This document shows, one piece after another, positions 1 through 8,422 of a stretch of 64,000 nt of DNA (position 1 is the stretch's first letter; each line of letters opens with the position of its first letter). Position numbers and translations under genes: made by a program. Under the pieces are notes generated by a model that saw only the letters and a program-made list of their open reading frames with translations, had not been told where the DNA came from and did no database searches. The stretch lies in the NCBI GenBank assembly GCA_902776545.1, contig CACYQO010000018.1:20818-84817 (forward strand). The letters are read 5' to 3'. Source of the DNA: an uncultured Prevotellaceae bacterium. GTDB lineage: Bacteria; Bacteroidota; Bacteroidia; Bacteroidales; Bacteroidaceae.

Positions 1-2
1 TA

Positions 3-2402
3 CTCGTCCTGATCCTGTTTGTCGCAACGAGTTTCGCACAAAAGGGACTGTCCCCATTGTGCGATCAGGCACCGATGGTGCTGCAATACGACCGTCCTGC
101 TGATTACTTTGAAGAGTCGCTGCCCATCGGCAACGGCAAACTTGGTGCATTGGTCTATGGTGGCACAGACGACAATATCATCTATCTGAATGATATCACG
201 TTTTGGACAGGTAAGCCTGTGGACAAGAATCTTGATAAGGATGCCCACGAGTGGATTCCGAAGATCCGCGAGGCCCTCTTCAATGAGGACTATAAGCTCG
301 CCGACTCATTGCAACACTATGTGCAGGGCCCGAACTCGCAGTATTTCCAGCCGCTGGGTACGTTGCATATCAAAGACCTGGGACTCGGAGCCGTCAGCGA
401 CTATCATCGTTCGCTGAGCCTCGACTCTGCTATTATCAAGGATAGGTATGTACGCGACGGAAAGACCATCGAACGTGAGTATTTCGCCTCGAACCCAGAT
501 AAACTCATCGCCATCCGACTGCGTGGCGACATCAACTGCCGCATCGCCCTTACGGCTCAGGTGCCCCATCAGGTGAAAGCTATTCCCACACAACTCACGA
601 TGACAGGTCATGCCACAGGCGACGCTCGGGAGAGTATCCATTTCTGCACGATGATCAGCGTAAAGACAGATGGCGAGACTACTGCCAGCGACTCCTCGCT
701 GACCATCACCAACGCCAAAGAAGCTATCCTCTACATCGTCAATGAGACCAGTTTCAATGGCTTCGACAAGCATCCTGTCCGTGAGGCAGCTCCGTATCTT
801 GAGAAAGCCGCCAATGACCTTTGGCATACGCAGAACTATGGCTATGATGATTTCTACACTCGCCATCTCGCTGACTACAAAGCCCTCTACGACCGCGTGA
901 AGATCAGACTGTCAGAGAGATCGGAGTACTCTGAAAAATCTGATTATTCTGAAAATACTGACGCCCTGCTCAAGGCTTATTCTGACAATGGCGGCCAGAG
1001 CCGCTACCTCGAAGAACTCTACTTCCAGTTCGGACGCTATCTGCTCATCTCCTGCTCCAGGACTGAGGGCGTACCAGCTAATCTGCAAGGCCTTTGGACA
1101 CCCCATCTCTGGTCTCCTTGGCGAGGGAACTATACGGTGAACATCAATCTCGAAGAGAACTACTGGCCTGTCTTTGTGGCTAATATAGCAGAGATGGCTC
1201 AGCCACTCGACGGCTTCATCCAGTCTCTCGCTGCCAACGGTGTCTATACGGCTAAGAACTACTACGGCATCGATGAAGGCTGGTGCTCAAGTCATAACTC
1301 TGACATCTGGGCGATGACGAACCCTGTAGGTGAGAAGAACGAGAGTCCGATGTGGGCCAATTGGAACATGGGAGGTGCGTGGCTTGTGAATACCCTCTGG
1401 GAGCGCTATCAGTTTACACAGGACAAGACGTATCTACAGACGGTAGCCTATCCGCTGATGAAGGGTGCAGCTCGTTTCTGCCTCCGTTGGCTCATCGAGA
1501 ACCCCAAGCAGCCAGGAGAACTCATCACAGCCCCCAGTACCTCACCAGAGAACGAATATAGAACGGACAAAGGCTATCACGGTGTCACTTGCTACGGTGG
1601 TACAGCCGATCTCGCCATCATTCGTGAACTGCTTATAAATACCGTTGCAGCAGGGCGTATCTTAGGCGAGAAAAACAAAGATATGGAGCAGGCTCTTGCA
1701 CGACTGCACCCCTATATCATCGGGCACATGGGCGACCTGAATGAATGGTATTATGATTGGGATGACTGGGATCCGAAGCACCGTCATCAGAGTCATCTGA
1801 TAGGTCTCTATCCAGGAAATCATCTTGCTCAGACCCCCTCTGGCTCCCCCTATTCAGGGGGAGAAACAGATACCCTGTTGAAGGCCAGCGAGAGGACACT
1901 TGAGATCAAAGGCGACGAGACGACAGGCTGGAGTACGGGCTGGCGCATCAACCTCTGGGCACGACTGAAAAATGGTGAGAAAGCCCGTCAGATATACCGC
2001 AAACTGTTAACGGCCGTTGCACCCGAGAAAAGCAGAAGGCCTAACTACAGCAAGGGAGGCGGTACTTACCCCAACCTCTTCGATGCCCATCCGCCTTTCC
2101 AGATTGATGGTAATTTCGGTGGTACCGCAGGTGTCTGCGAGATGCTGATGCAATCTTCAATGGTCAATGGTCAATGTTCAATAGCGTTGCTGCCGGCATT
2201 GCCTGAGGCTTGGAGGGATGGTAAAGTGAGTGGACTTTGTGCCCGTGGGGGCTATGAGGTGTCGTTTGAATGGAAGGGAGGCTATGTGCGCGACTGTAGC
2301 ATCAAGGCCCGCAAGAGTGGTACCGTCACCTTATTATATAATGGTCAGCAGAAGACGCTCAAGCTCAAGGCTGGTCAGACGATGCCATTAAAAACTTGGT
2401 AA
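3..2402 (+). CDS. GH95 alpha-L-fucosidase, secreted, 5' end outside window
   Basis: This is the 3' part of a glycoside hydrolase family 95 enzyme, expected to remove alpha-linked fucose from host or plant glycans. The frame is open from base 3 with no ATG before a TTG at 57. The first codons read as a signal-peptide core (LVLILFVATSFAQ), so the start lies left of the window and TTG57 is not the real start. Numbering from TTG57, the conserved N-x-N pair is at 362/364 (VNINLEENYWP), the probable catalytic acid in SPEN at Glu498, and the Asp of QIDGNFGG at 684. These match the residues used by characterised GH95 enzymes. Two odd insertions lie in surface-like positions: Ser/Tyr/Glu-rich repeats (bases 905-960) and a palindrome-coded stretch (bases 1844-1863). 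Family assignment is strong; linkage specificity is not known. Confidence 0.93.
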   Translation, partial: LVLILFVATSFAQKGLSPLCDQAPMVLQYDRPADYFEESLPIGNGKLGALVYGGTDDNIIYLNDITFWTGKPVDKNLDKDAHEWIPKIREALFNEDYKLADSLQHYVQGPNSQYFQPLGTLHIKDLGLGAVSDYHRSLSLDSAIIKDRYVRDGKTIEREYFASNPDKLIAIRLRGDINCRIALTAQVPHQVKAIPTQLTMTGHATGDARESIHFCTMISVKTDGETTASDSSLTITNAKEAILYIVNETSFNGFDKHPVREAAPYLEKAANDLWHTQNYGYDDFYTRHLADYKALYDRVKIRLSERSEYSEKSDYSENTDALLKAYSDNGGQSRYLEELYFQFGRYLLISCSRTEGVPANLQGLWTPHLWSPWRGNYTVNINLEENYWPVFVANIAEMAQPLDGFIQSLAANGVYTAKNYYGIDEGWCSSHNSDIWAMTNPVGEKNESPMWANWNMGGAWLVNTLWERYQFTQDKTYLQTVAYPLMKGAARFCLRWLIENPKQPGELITAPSTSPENEYRTDKGYHGVTCYGGTADLAIIRELLINTVAAGRILGEKNKDMEQALARLHPYIIGHMGDLNEWYYDWDDWDPKHRHQSHLIGLYPGNHLAQTPSGSPYSGGETDTLLKASERTLEIKGDETTGWSTGWRINLWARLKNGEKARQIYRKLLTAVAPEKSRRPNYSKGGGTYPNLFDAHPPFQIDGNFGGTAGVCEMLMQSSMVNGQCSIALLPALPEAWRDGKVSGLCARGGYEVSFEWKGGYVRDCSIKARKSGTVTLLYNGQQKTLKLKAGQTMPLKTW
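1844..1863. repeat. Perfect palindrome inside the GH95 coding region
   Basis: CTCCCCCT (1844-1851) and AGGGGGAG (1856-1863) are perfect complements around a 4-nt loop. The element is read in frame as a Ser/Pro/Gly-rich loop between the conserved LIGLYPG segment and the KASERTLEIKGD segment. A similar G/C palindrome sits in the serpin gene at 30827-30847. Confidence 0.8.
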
Positions 2403-2405
2403 GCG

Positions 2406-3020
2406 TTACAGATATCCTTGCGCCTTCAGTTCCTTGATGGTATTGAGTAATTCATCGTACCACTCCTCGCCAAAGCGGCGGACGAGTGGCCCGCGTAAGA
2501 ACTGATACAGAAGAATGTTTTCCTGTTGACCTTTGGCAACAGCCATCTTGCAGACCTCCCAACGGTTGTAGTTCAGTCCAATGAGATCATTACCTAAGCG
2601 TTTCTCACGTATGGGATACAACGCACAACTGACGGGTTTGCAGAAGCGTGTCTTCCCAGCCCTGAAAGCCTTCTCCAAAGTGCAGAGACAGCAATCCTCT
2701 ATGTTTTGTAAACTATCATAATAGGTAAACACGCAGTCCTTTCCACGGACGATGCTCGTCACCAAATCACCCTCTTTATCGGTATAGGCCACACCTTGCT
2801 TGTCGATGACGGCTTGGGCAGAGGCAGAGAGGTCACCCCATACCTCATCGAGGCAGTCTTCTATCTCAGCGATTTCTTCGAGCGTCACAGGTGCCCCAGC
2901 GTCACCCTCAACACAACATTGTCCTTTGCAGGCACTGAGGTCACAACAGAACTTTTCCGTCAGGATGTCTGACGAGAGCAGCACGTCGCCGACTTGGATG
3001 ATGGGAGGAATCTCTACCAT
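2406..3020 (-). CDS. DUF3109 family cysteine-rich protein
   Basis: This is a 204-residue cytoplasmic protein of the DUF3109 family, whose function is unknown to me. Cysteines cluster in CCDLSACKGQCC (residues 25-36), then CCLCT and FCKPVSCALYP in the second half (about 110-150). This is the pattern expected for a metal or iron-sulfur site. There is no signal peptide or membrane segment. Its ATG lies 7 nt inside the end of the ung frame, so it is probably translated from the ung transcript. It ends 3 bp from the fucosidase stop, in convergent orientation. Confidence 0.82.
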   Translation of the reverse strand: MVEIPPIIQVGDVLLSSDILTEKFCCDLSACKGQCCVEGDAGAPVTLEEIAEIEDCLDEVWGDLSASAQAVIDKQGVAYTDKEGDLVTSIVRGKDCVFTYYDSLQNIEDCCLCTLEKAFRAGKTRFCKPVSCALYPIREKRLGNDLIGLNYNRWEVCKMAVAKGQQENILLYQFLRGPLVRRFGEEWYDELLNTIKELKAQGYL

Positions 3021-3679
3021 ACGATTGGGGTTAAGCCATTCTGTTCAAGATAGGCGTTGCAACGGGAGAACTGATGCTGACCGAACCAACCACCACGGTT
3101 CGCGCTGAGAGGAGAGGGATGGACACTTTCGAGCACAAGGTTCTTCTGTTTGTCGATCATATAAGCCTTCGAACGGGCATAGCCCCCCCAGAGCATATAG
3201 ACGAGGTGTTCACGTTGTGTGGCAAGTGCCTGGATGGCAGCATCCGTAAACTTCTGCCAGCCAAGTGCAGAATGGCTGTTTGCCTGATGCGCCCTTACCG
3301 TCAGCGAGGCATTCAGCAGCAGCACCCCTTGTTCTGCCCAGCGCGTCAGATTGCCTGAGGTAGGGATGGGTGTGCCAAGGTCTGCCTGAATCTCCTTGAA
3401 GATATTCTGCAACGAAGGGGGAAACATCACCCCGTCCTGTACGGAGAAGCTCAGTCCGTGTGCCTGTCCTGGCTCATGATAGGGATCCTGCCCAATGATG
3501 ACCACCTTCACTTGGTCGAAAGGACAGAGGTTAAAGGCATTGAAGATCAGCTTACCTGGAGGATAGCACGTCGTCTGCATATACTCCTGTCGCACGGCCT
3601 GTGTCAGCTGTGTGAAATAGGGCTTCTCAAACTCCTGTCCGAGATGCGCCTTCCACGTGGGTTCGATCTGTACATTCAT
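3014..3679 (-). CDS. ung: Uracil-DNA glycosylase, family 1
   Basis: This enzyme removes uracil from DNA and starts base-excision repair. The 221-residue length is normal for family 1. The water-activating motif GQDPYH includes Asp65, the minor-groove reading segment is PPSLQNIFKE, and the HPSPLSA loop with its catalytic His is near residue 188. The start gives the usual N-terminus ending in the VVIIGQDPY strand. The gene overlaps the downstream DUF3109 gene by 7 nt and has its own promoter 18 bp upstream of the ATG. Confidence 0.97.
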   Translation of the reverse strand: MNVQIEPTWKAHLGQEFEKPYFTQLTQAVRQEYMQTTCYPPGKLIFNAFNLCPFDQVKVVIIGQDPYHEPGQAHGLSFSVQDGVMFPPSLQNIFKEIQADLGTPIPTSGNLTRWAEQGVLLLNASLTVRAHQANSHSALGWQKFTDAAIQALATQREHLVYMLWGGYARSKAYMIDKQKNLVLESVHPSPLSANRGGWFGQHQFSRCNAYLEQNGLTPIVW

Positions 3680-3696
3680 AAAAACACGATTTTGGC

Positions 3697-3706
3697 TGCG
3701 AAGTTA
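3697..3706 (-). promoter_or_regulatory. -7 promoter element for ung
   Basis: On the minus strand the sequence reads TAACTTCGCA, a one-base variant of the Bacteroidetes TAnnTTTGC element. It is 18 bp before the ung ATG and so gives a very short leader. Confidence 0.6.
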
Positions 3707-3766
3707 ATCATTTTATCCCGAATAATGCAACATTTTCCGAGAAAAGTCATTCTTGCAGCCAAAATA

Positions 3767-3798
3767 GGGACCCGAAGCTGTCACAGCGTCGAGTCCCC
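3767..3798 (-). terminator. Hairpin downstream of glnN
   Basis: In minus-strand sense, GGGGACTCGA...GGGTCCC pairs at its ends, with an inner GCTGT/ACAGC stem. It lies about 70 nt past the glnN stop. A weaker hairpin followed by a T7 run (minus strand, bases 3818-3860) is closer to the stop and may be the real terminator. Confidence 0.45.
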
Positions 3799-3866
3799 TG
3801 CAAACTTCAAACAACCAAAAAAATGGTGTCTGGCATAGGCTGGTGATGAGGGCACCAGACTATCTC

Positions 3867-5963
3867 TTATCGGATGAACAACAGTTCACGATACTTCGGC
3901 AGTGGCCAGAGTGAGTCATCAACGATGAGCTCCAGCTTGTCGATCTCATAGCGGATAGTGTCGAGTTTCGGCTCCACCTTGTCGTGATAGGCGATGGCCT
4001 TCTCGTGCTCGTCCTCAATCTTATTGGCAAGTTTGCGGGCGTTGACAAGTTCCTCGACACCCTTCTCGATGGCGGAGGTACGCTCGGCTATCTCCTCGAT
4101 AATCTTGAGGTTGCGGGCATTGAGCTTCTCAGCCTTGTCGAGGGGGAAGACAGTAGAGACACTGTCCACATTCTTCAACAGGGCACTCTGATAACGGGTG
4201 GCCACAGGGATGATATGGTTCATGGAGAGGTCGCCAAGTACACGGGCCTCAATCTGAATCTTCTTCGTGTAGGTCTCCCACTTCACTTCGTTGCGAGCCT
4301 CGAGTTCCTTCTTCGTCATCACACCCAGGCTCTCGAACATCTCGATGCTCTCAGGATCGAGGTAGCGCTCGAAGATCTTCGGACAGGACTTCTCGACGTC
4401 GAGTCCGCGCTTGGCAGCCTCCTGTACCCACTCGTCTGAATAGCCGTTGCCGTCGAAACGGATGGGCTTACAGGTCTTGATATCCTCACGCAGCACATCG
4501 ATGATGGCGTGGAAGGTAGCGCTGTGGCTGGTGCCTGCGAGTTTCTTCTCGAACTCAGGGATCTTTGCATCCACACGCTTCTTAAAGCTTACGAGGGCCT
4601 CGGCGACGGCGCTGTTGAGGGCAATCATCGCACTGGCGCAGTTGGCCTCAGAACCTACGGCACGGAACTCGAAACGGTTTCCTGTGAAGGCGAAGGGAGA
4701 GGTACGGTTACGGTCAGTGTTGTCGATGAACAACTCAGGAATCTCAGGGATATCCATCTTCAGACCCTGCTTGCCAGCCATAGCGAGAACGTCATCTACG
4801 TCGGCTTTCTCAATATGATCGAGCAACTCTGAAACCTGCTTGCCGAGGAATGAAGACACGATGGCAGGAGGAGCCTCGTTGGCACCCAGACGATGAGCGT
4901 TGGTAGCACTCATGATAGAAGCCTTCAACAATCCGTTGTGCTTATAGACACCCATCAGCGTCTCTACGATGAACGTAGCAAAGCGCAGGTTCTGCTCAGC
5001 GGTCTTGCCAGGGGCGTGCAGCAGGATACCGTTGTCTGTGGAGAGCGACCAGTTGTTGTGCTTACCGCTACCGTTGATGCCAGCGAAGGGCTTTTCGTGG
5101 AGCAGTACACGGAAACCGTGTTTACGGGCCACCTTCTTCATGACAGACATCAGCAGCATATTGTGATCCACTGCGAGGTTTGTCTCTTCGAAGATCGGAG
5201 CCAACTCAAACTGGTTGGGAGCCACCTCGTTATGACGGGTCTTGCAGGGGATGCCGAGTGCGAGTGCCTCGAACTCCAGATCCTTCATAAAGGCCTGTAC
5301 GCGCTCAGGGATGGCACCGAAATAATGGTCGTCCATCTGCTGGTTCTTGGCAGAGTCGTGACCCATCAGGGTACGACCAGTCAGCAGGAGGTCAGGACGG
5401 GCAGCGTAGAGACCCTCATCTACGAGGAAATACTCCTGCTCCCAGCCGAGGTTAGAGGTCACCTTCTTTACAGCGGGATCAAAATAATGACAGACATCGA
5501 CGGCAGCTACATTCACAGCGTGCAGAGCACGAAGCAACGGTGCTTTGTAGTCGAGAGCCTCACCACTGTAAGAGATGAAGACGGTAGGGATACACAGCGT
5601 GTCGTCGATGATGAACACAGGCGATGTGGGATCCCAGGCAGAGTAACCACGGGCCTCGAAGGTCGAACGGATACCACCAGAGGGGAACGATGAGGCGTCA
5701 GGCTCCTGCTGTACCAGCAGCTTGCCAGTAAACTCTTCCACCATACCACCCTTGCCGTCGTGCTCAATGAACGAGTCGTGCTTTTCCGCAGTACCCTCGG
5801 TGAGGGGCTGGAACCAGTGTGTATAGTGCGTCACGCCATTCTCCGTGGCCCACTGTTTCATACCTTCTGCCACAGCGTCGGCAATCTCACGGTCCAGACG
5901 GGCGCCGTTGTCCATCACGTCGATCATCTTCTCGTACACGTCCTTCGGCAGATACTTGTACAT
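3867..5963 (-). CDS. glnN: Glutamine synthetase type III, N-terminus damaged
   Basis: This enzyme makes glutamine from glutamate, ammonia and ATP. The type III signatures are clear: THYTHWFQPLT, the NEVAPNQFELAP segment, GSGKHNNWSLST, and LGANEAPPAIVSSFLG. The C-terminus WPLPKYRELLF is typical. The first available ATG (5963) gives 698 residues, but family homology continues about 40 codons further in the same frame (KPLDVKTPSERPAKYFG), up to about base 6087. An in-frame TGA lies just beyond, with no ATG, GTG or TTG in between, so the native start is missing. This stretch overlaps the end of the dapL frame. The enzyme may be made from Met 5963 without its N-terminal arm, or may be non-functional. 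It probably shares the dapF promoter. Confidence 0.95.
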   Translation of the reverse strand: MYKYLPKDVYEKMIDVMDNGARLDREIADAVAEGMKQWATENGVTHYTHWFQPLTEGTAEKHDSFIEHDGKGGMVEEFTGKLLVQQEPDASSFPSGGIRSTFEARGYSAWDPTSPVFIIDDTLCIPTVFISYSGEALDYKAPLLRALHAVNVAAVDVCHYFDPAVKKVTSNLGWEQEYFLVDEGLYAARPDLLLTGRTLMGHDSAKNQQMDDHYFGAIPERVQAFMKDLEFEALALGIPCKTRHNEVAPNQFELAPIFEETNLAVDHNMLLMSVMKKVARKHGFRVLLHEKPFAGINGSGKHNNWSLSTDNGILLHAPGKTAEQNLRFATFIVETLMGVYKHNGLLKASIMSATNAHRLGANEAPPAIVSSFLGKQVSELLDHIEKADVDDVLAMAGKQGLKMDIPEIPELFIDNTDRNRTSPFAFTGNRFEFRAVGSEANCASAMIALNSAVAEALVSFKKRVDAKIPEFEKKLAGTSHSATFHAIIDVLREDIKTCKPIRFDGNGYSDEWVQEAAKRGLDVEKSCPKIFERYLDPESIEMFESLGVMTKKELEARNEVKWETYTKKIQIEARVLGDLSMNHIIPVATRYQSALLKNVDSVSTVFPLDKAEKLNARNLKIIEEIAERTSAIEKGVEELVNARKLANKIEDEHEKAIAYHDKVEPKLDTIRYEIDKLELIVDDSLWPLPKYRELLFIR

Positions 5964-6022
5964 TTTCTCACGGTTGAAGACCTTCTTGCCAAAATACTTT
6001 GCGGGTCTTTCACTTGGTGTTT

Positions 6023-7276
6023 TTACGTCGAGCGGCTTCTTCTTGAATGCCTCGCCGACAACCTTCTCGTTAATGCTTCTTTCGTTGTTTCATGACTACC
6101 GAAGGCGGTGAAGCGCACATAGCCCTCGCCCGAGGGACCGAAGCCGACACCTGGGGTGCAGACCACGTTGGCACCATAGAGCAGTTCCTCGAAGAACTGC
6201 CACGACGAAGTACCGTCAGGCGTCTTCATCCAGACATAGGGTGCATTCTCGCCACCATAGACCTCGTAACCCAGACGACGCAGGGTGTCGAGCATCAGAC
6301 GGGCGTTGGCCATATAATAGTCGATGGTGGCTTGTATCTGTTCCTTGCCCTCGGGGGTGTAGATAGCCTCCGCAGCACGCTGGCTGATATAGCTGGCACC
6401 ATTGAACTTCGTACACTGGCGACGGTTCCACAGCTGATGCACAGAGTGACGCTCACCCTCGAAATCGGCCACCGTCACATCCTTGGGTACGATGGTATAG
6501 CCACAGCGCACACCTGTAAAGCCTGCCGTCTTCGAGTACGAATGGAACTCGATGGCGCATTTGCGGGCACCACGTATCTCATAGATGCTGCGGGGGATCT
6601 CCGGATCGCGGATGTAAGCCTGATAGGCAGCATCGTAAAGGATGAGTGCATCGTTCTTCAAGGCGTAGTTCACCCATTTGCGCAGTTCTTGCTTCGTGAT
6701 GACAGTACCCGTGGGGTTGTTGGGATAGCATAGGTAGATGACATCCATGTGACGATCCTTGGGAATCTCTGGCACAAAGCCGTTCTCCGCCGTGATGGGC
6801 ATATAGACCACATTCGTCCAGCGACCGTCCTCAAAGGTGCCACAACGACCTATCATCACGTTCGAGTCGATATACACAGGATAAATGGGATCCGTCACGC
6901 CGATGAAGTTATCCCAGTGCAGCAGTTCCTGGATATTGCCTGTGTCTGATTTCGCGCCGTCGTTGATGAACACCTCATCGGGGTCGAGATGGATGCCACG
7001 CGGCAGGAAGTCGTTCTTGAGGATGACCTCACGCAGGAAGGCGTAGCCCTGTTCCGGACCGTAGCCGTGGAACCCTTCGGCAGTAGCCATCTCGTCCGTT
7101 GCCTTATGCATTGCCTCGATGACAGCCGGACAAAGGGGCTGGGTCACGTCGCCGATGCCGAGGGAGATGACGTCTGCCTTGGGATGCATCACCTTGAAGG
7201 CATTCACCTTCTTGGCGATGTCAGCGAACAAATAATTGTTCTGTAGATTTAAAAAATGTACGTTTACTAATGCCAT
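6023..7276 (-). CDS. dapL: LL-diaminopimelate aminotransferase, altered C-terminus
   Basis: This PLP enzyme converts tetrahydrodipicolinate to LL-diaminopimelate in one step of lysine and peptidoglycan synthesis. N-terminal LQNNYLFADIA, the PIYPVYIDSN and CYPNNPTG segments, and the PLP-lysine motif SYSKTAGFTG (Lys249) are all present. The length of 417 is slightly above the usual 410. The last 15 or so residues (TRRLSARHSRRSRST) look non-native: that DNA encodes the glnN N-terminal region in another frame. The gene therefore seems to have lost its own 3' tip. It starts 5 bp after the dapF stop, so the two genes are one transcript. Confidence 0.95.
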   Translation of the reverse strand: MALVNVHFLNLQNNYLFADIAKKVNAFKVMHPKADVISLGIGDVTQPLCPAVIEAMHKATDEMATAEGFHGYGPEQGYAFLREVILKNDFLPRGIHLDPDEVFINDGAKSDTGNIQELLHWDNFIGVTDPIYPVYIDSNVMIGRCGTFEDGRWTNVVYMPITAENGFVPEIPKDRHMDVIYLCYPNNPTGTVITKQELRKWVNYALKNDALILYDAAYQAYIRDPEIPRSIYEIRGARKCAIEFHSYSKTAGFTGVRCGYTIVPKDVTVADFEGERHSVHQLWNRRQCTKFNGASYISQRAAEAIYTPEGKEQIQATIDYYMANARLMLDTLRRLGYEVYGGENAPYVWMKTPDGTSSWQFFEELLYGANVVCTPGVGFGPSGEGYVRFTAFGSHETTKEALTRRLSARHSRRSRST

Positions 7277-7281
7277 AATTC

Positions 7282-8106
7282 TTATGTTGTTTGAAGTTTT
7301 GCCAATTCTATTTCCCCGTCAAAGACGAAGGCAGCGGGACCAGTCATATAGACGTGATTGTCACTCTCCCGCCATTCGATGCTGAGTGTGCCGCCATCCA
7401 TCACGATCTGCGACTTGCGGCCAGCCTTGCCTGTGAGGGCAGCAGCCACCGCTGTTGCACAGGCACCCGTTCCGCAAGCCTGGGTGATACCACTACCGCG
7501 TTCCCAGACACGTGTGCGGATTGAGCCATCGGCCTCCACACGCGCGAGTTCGATGTTGCAGCGCTGGGGGAAGGCAGGGTGATGCTCCAAGGCATGTCCC
7601 GTCTCGCTCACCTGATCCACATAGTCCGTAAAGATGACGTAATGTGGATTGCCCATCGATACGAATGTTCCCTGTCGCAGGCCACGAGAGGCCATATATT
7701 GCGATTCGTCCTCCAATACAGGCTCACCCATATCCACCGTCACGTTTTCCACGACACCGTCAGTGACATGCAGACTCAAGATCTTCACGCCAGATAGCGT
7801 CAGCAGCCTTATCTCGGTCTTATCGGTCAGTCCTCGTTCATAGAGATATTTCCCAATACACCTCGACGCATTGCCGCACATCATCGCCTCTGAGCCGTCG
7901 GCATTATAGATATGCATCGTGTAGTCTGCCTCAGGCACGGGTGATGCACCTATCAGCACCAGTCCGTCGGAGCCGATACCCTTATGACGGTCGCTCCAGG
8001 CGATGGCTACTGCCTGCGGATTGGCGATCTTTCGCTCCATCATATTTATATAGATGTAGTCATTACCGCAACCATGCATCTTCGTAAACCTGATTTTTTG
8101 TGTCAT
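7282..8106 (-). CDS. dapF: Diaminopimelate epimerase
   Basis: This enzyme interconverts LL- and meso-diaminopimelate. I chose the ATG at 8106 ([19 protein letters not shown], 274 residues). The longer frame to 8220 would cross the promoter and adds a non-homologous tail. The two catalytic cysteines are visible at Cys77 in [11 protein letters not shown] and Cys211 in TQACGTGAC. It lies directly upstream of dapL, which is the next-acting partner in the pathway, in the order dapF-dapL-glnN. Confidence 0.97.
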   Translation of the reverse strand: MTQKIRFTKMHGCGNDYIYINMMERKIANPQAVAIAWSDRHKGIGSDGLVLIGASPVPEADYTMHIYNADGSEAMMCGNASRCIGKYLYERGLTDKTEIRLLTLSGVKILSLHVTDGVVENVTVDMGEPVLEDESQYMASRGLRQGTFVSMGNPHYVIFTDYVDQVSETGHALEHHPAFPQRCNIELARVEADGSIRTRVWERGSGITQACGTGACATAVAAALTGKAGRKSQIVMDGGTLSIEWRESDNHVYMTGPAAFVFDGEIELAKLQTT

Positions 8107-8154
8107 ATTGTTACTTTTGTTTGGAGTTTGCTTTCTATTTGTTATATTTTCGGG

Positions 8155-8164
8155 TGCAAAGGTA
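8155..8164 (-). promoter_or_regulatory. -7 promoter element for dapF-dapL-glnN
   Basis: The minus strand reads TACCTTTGCA, a full match to the Bacteroidetes element, 49 bp before the chosen dapF ATG. It supports that ATG over the upstream alternative. Confidence 0.8.
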
Positions 8165-8305
8165 GACAAAAAGACACAAACCACAAAGAAATGCCTCCAT
8201 TTTGTTTGTAAAAAATTCAATTAACTATCATTTTGTAAAGCCTAAACCCGCAAGTAGTGTCATTTTCCTTACATCTTGCATTTCCATCCCATATTTTTCT
8301 TGCAA

Positions 8306-8322
8306 AGTGTCAGTTTGACACT
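8306..8322. promoter_or_regulatory. Palindromic operator candidate AGTGTCA-N3-TGACACT
   Basis: This is a perfect 7-3-7 palindrome in the gap between dapF and the helicase gene. A further half-site AGTGTCA lies at 8256-8262. The plus-strand core CAAAGTGTCAGTT (8303-8315) is identical to the core of the box upstream of glnB. It is about 140 bp upstream of the dapF -7 element and about 75 bp upstream of the helicase promoter, so it could serve either gene. Confidence 0.55.
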
Positions 8323-8396
8323 AAAAAAACGAAATGTTAGGCACAAAAAAATAGAAATATTTCAGTGATAATTCCAGTTATATCGTAGAAAATGCT

Positions 8397-8406
8397 TAAC
8401 TTTGCA
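8397..8406 (+). promoter_or_regulatory. -7 promoter element for the SNF2 gene
   Basis: TAACTTTGCA lies 17 bp before the ATG at 8423. The rest of the 316-bp gap (8107-8422) holds the dapF promoter and the palindrome; I see no gene in it. Confidence 0.8.
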
Positions 8407-8422
8407 CGAAAAATAAAAAGAT

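Noticed and set aside
57-59. TTG at 57 as the start of the fucosidase
   Set aside because: The frame is open to the window edge and the upstream codons form a signal-peptide core.
4893-5693. Long plus-strand frame inside glnN
   Set aside because: Antisense shadow of a strongly conserved gene; no promoter or signal.
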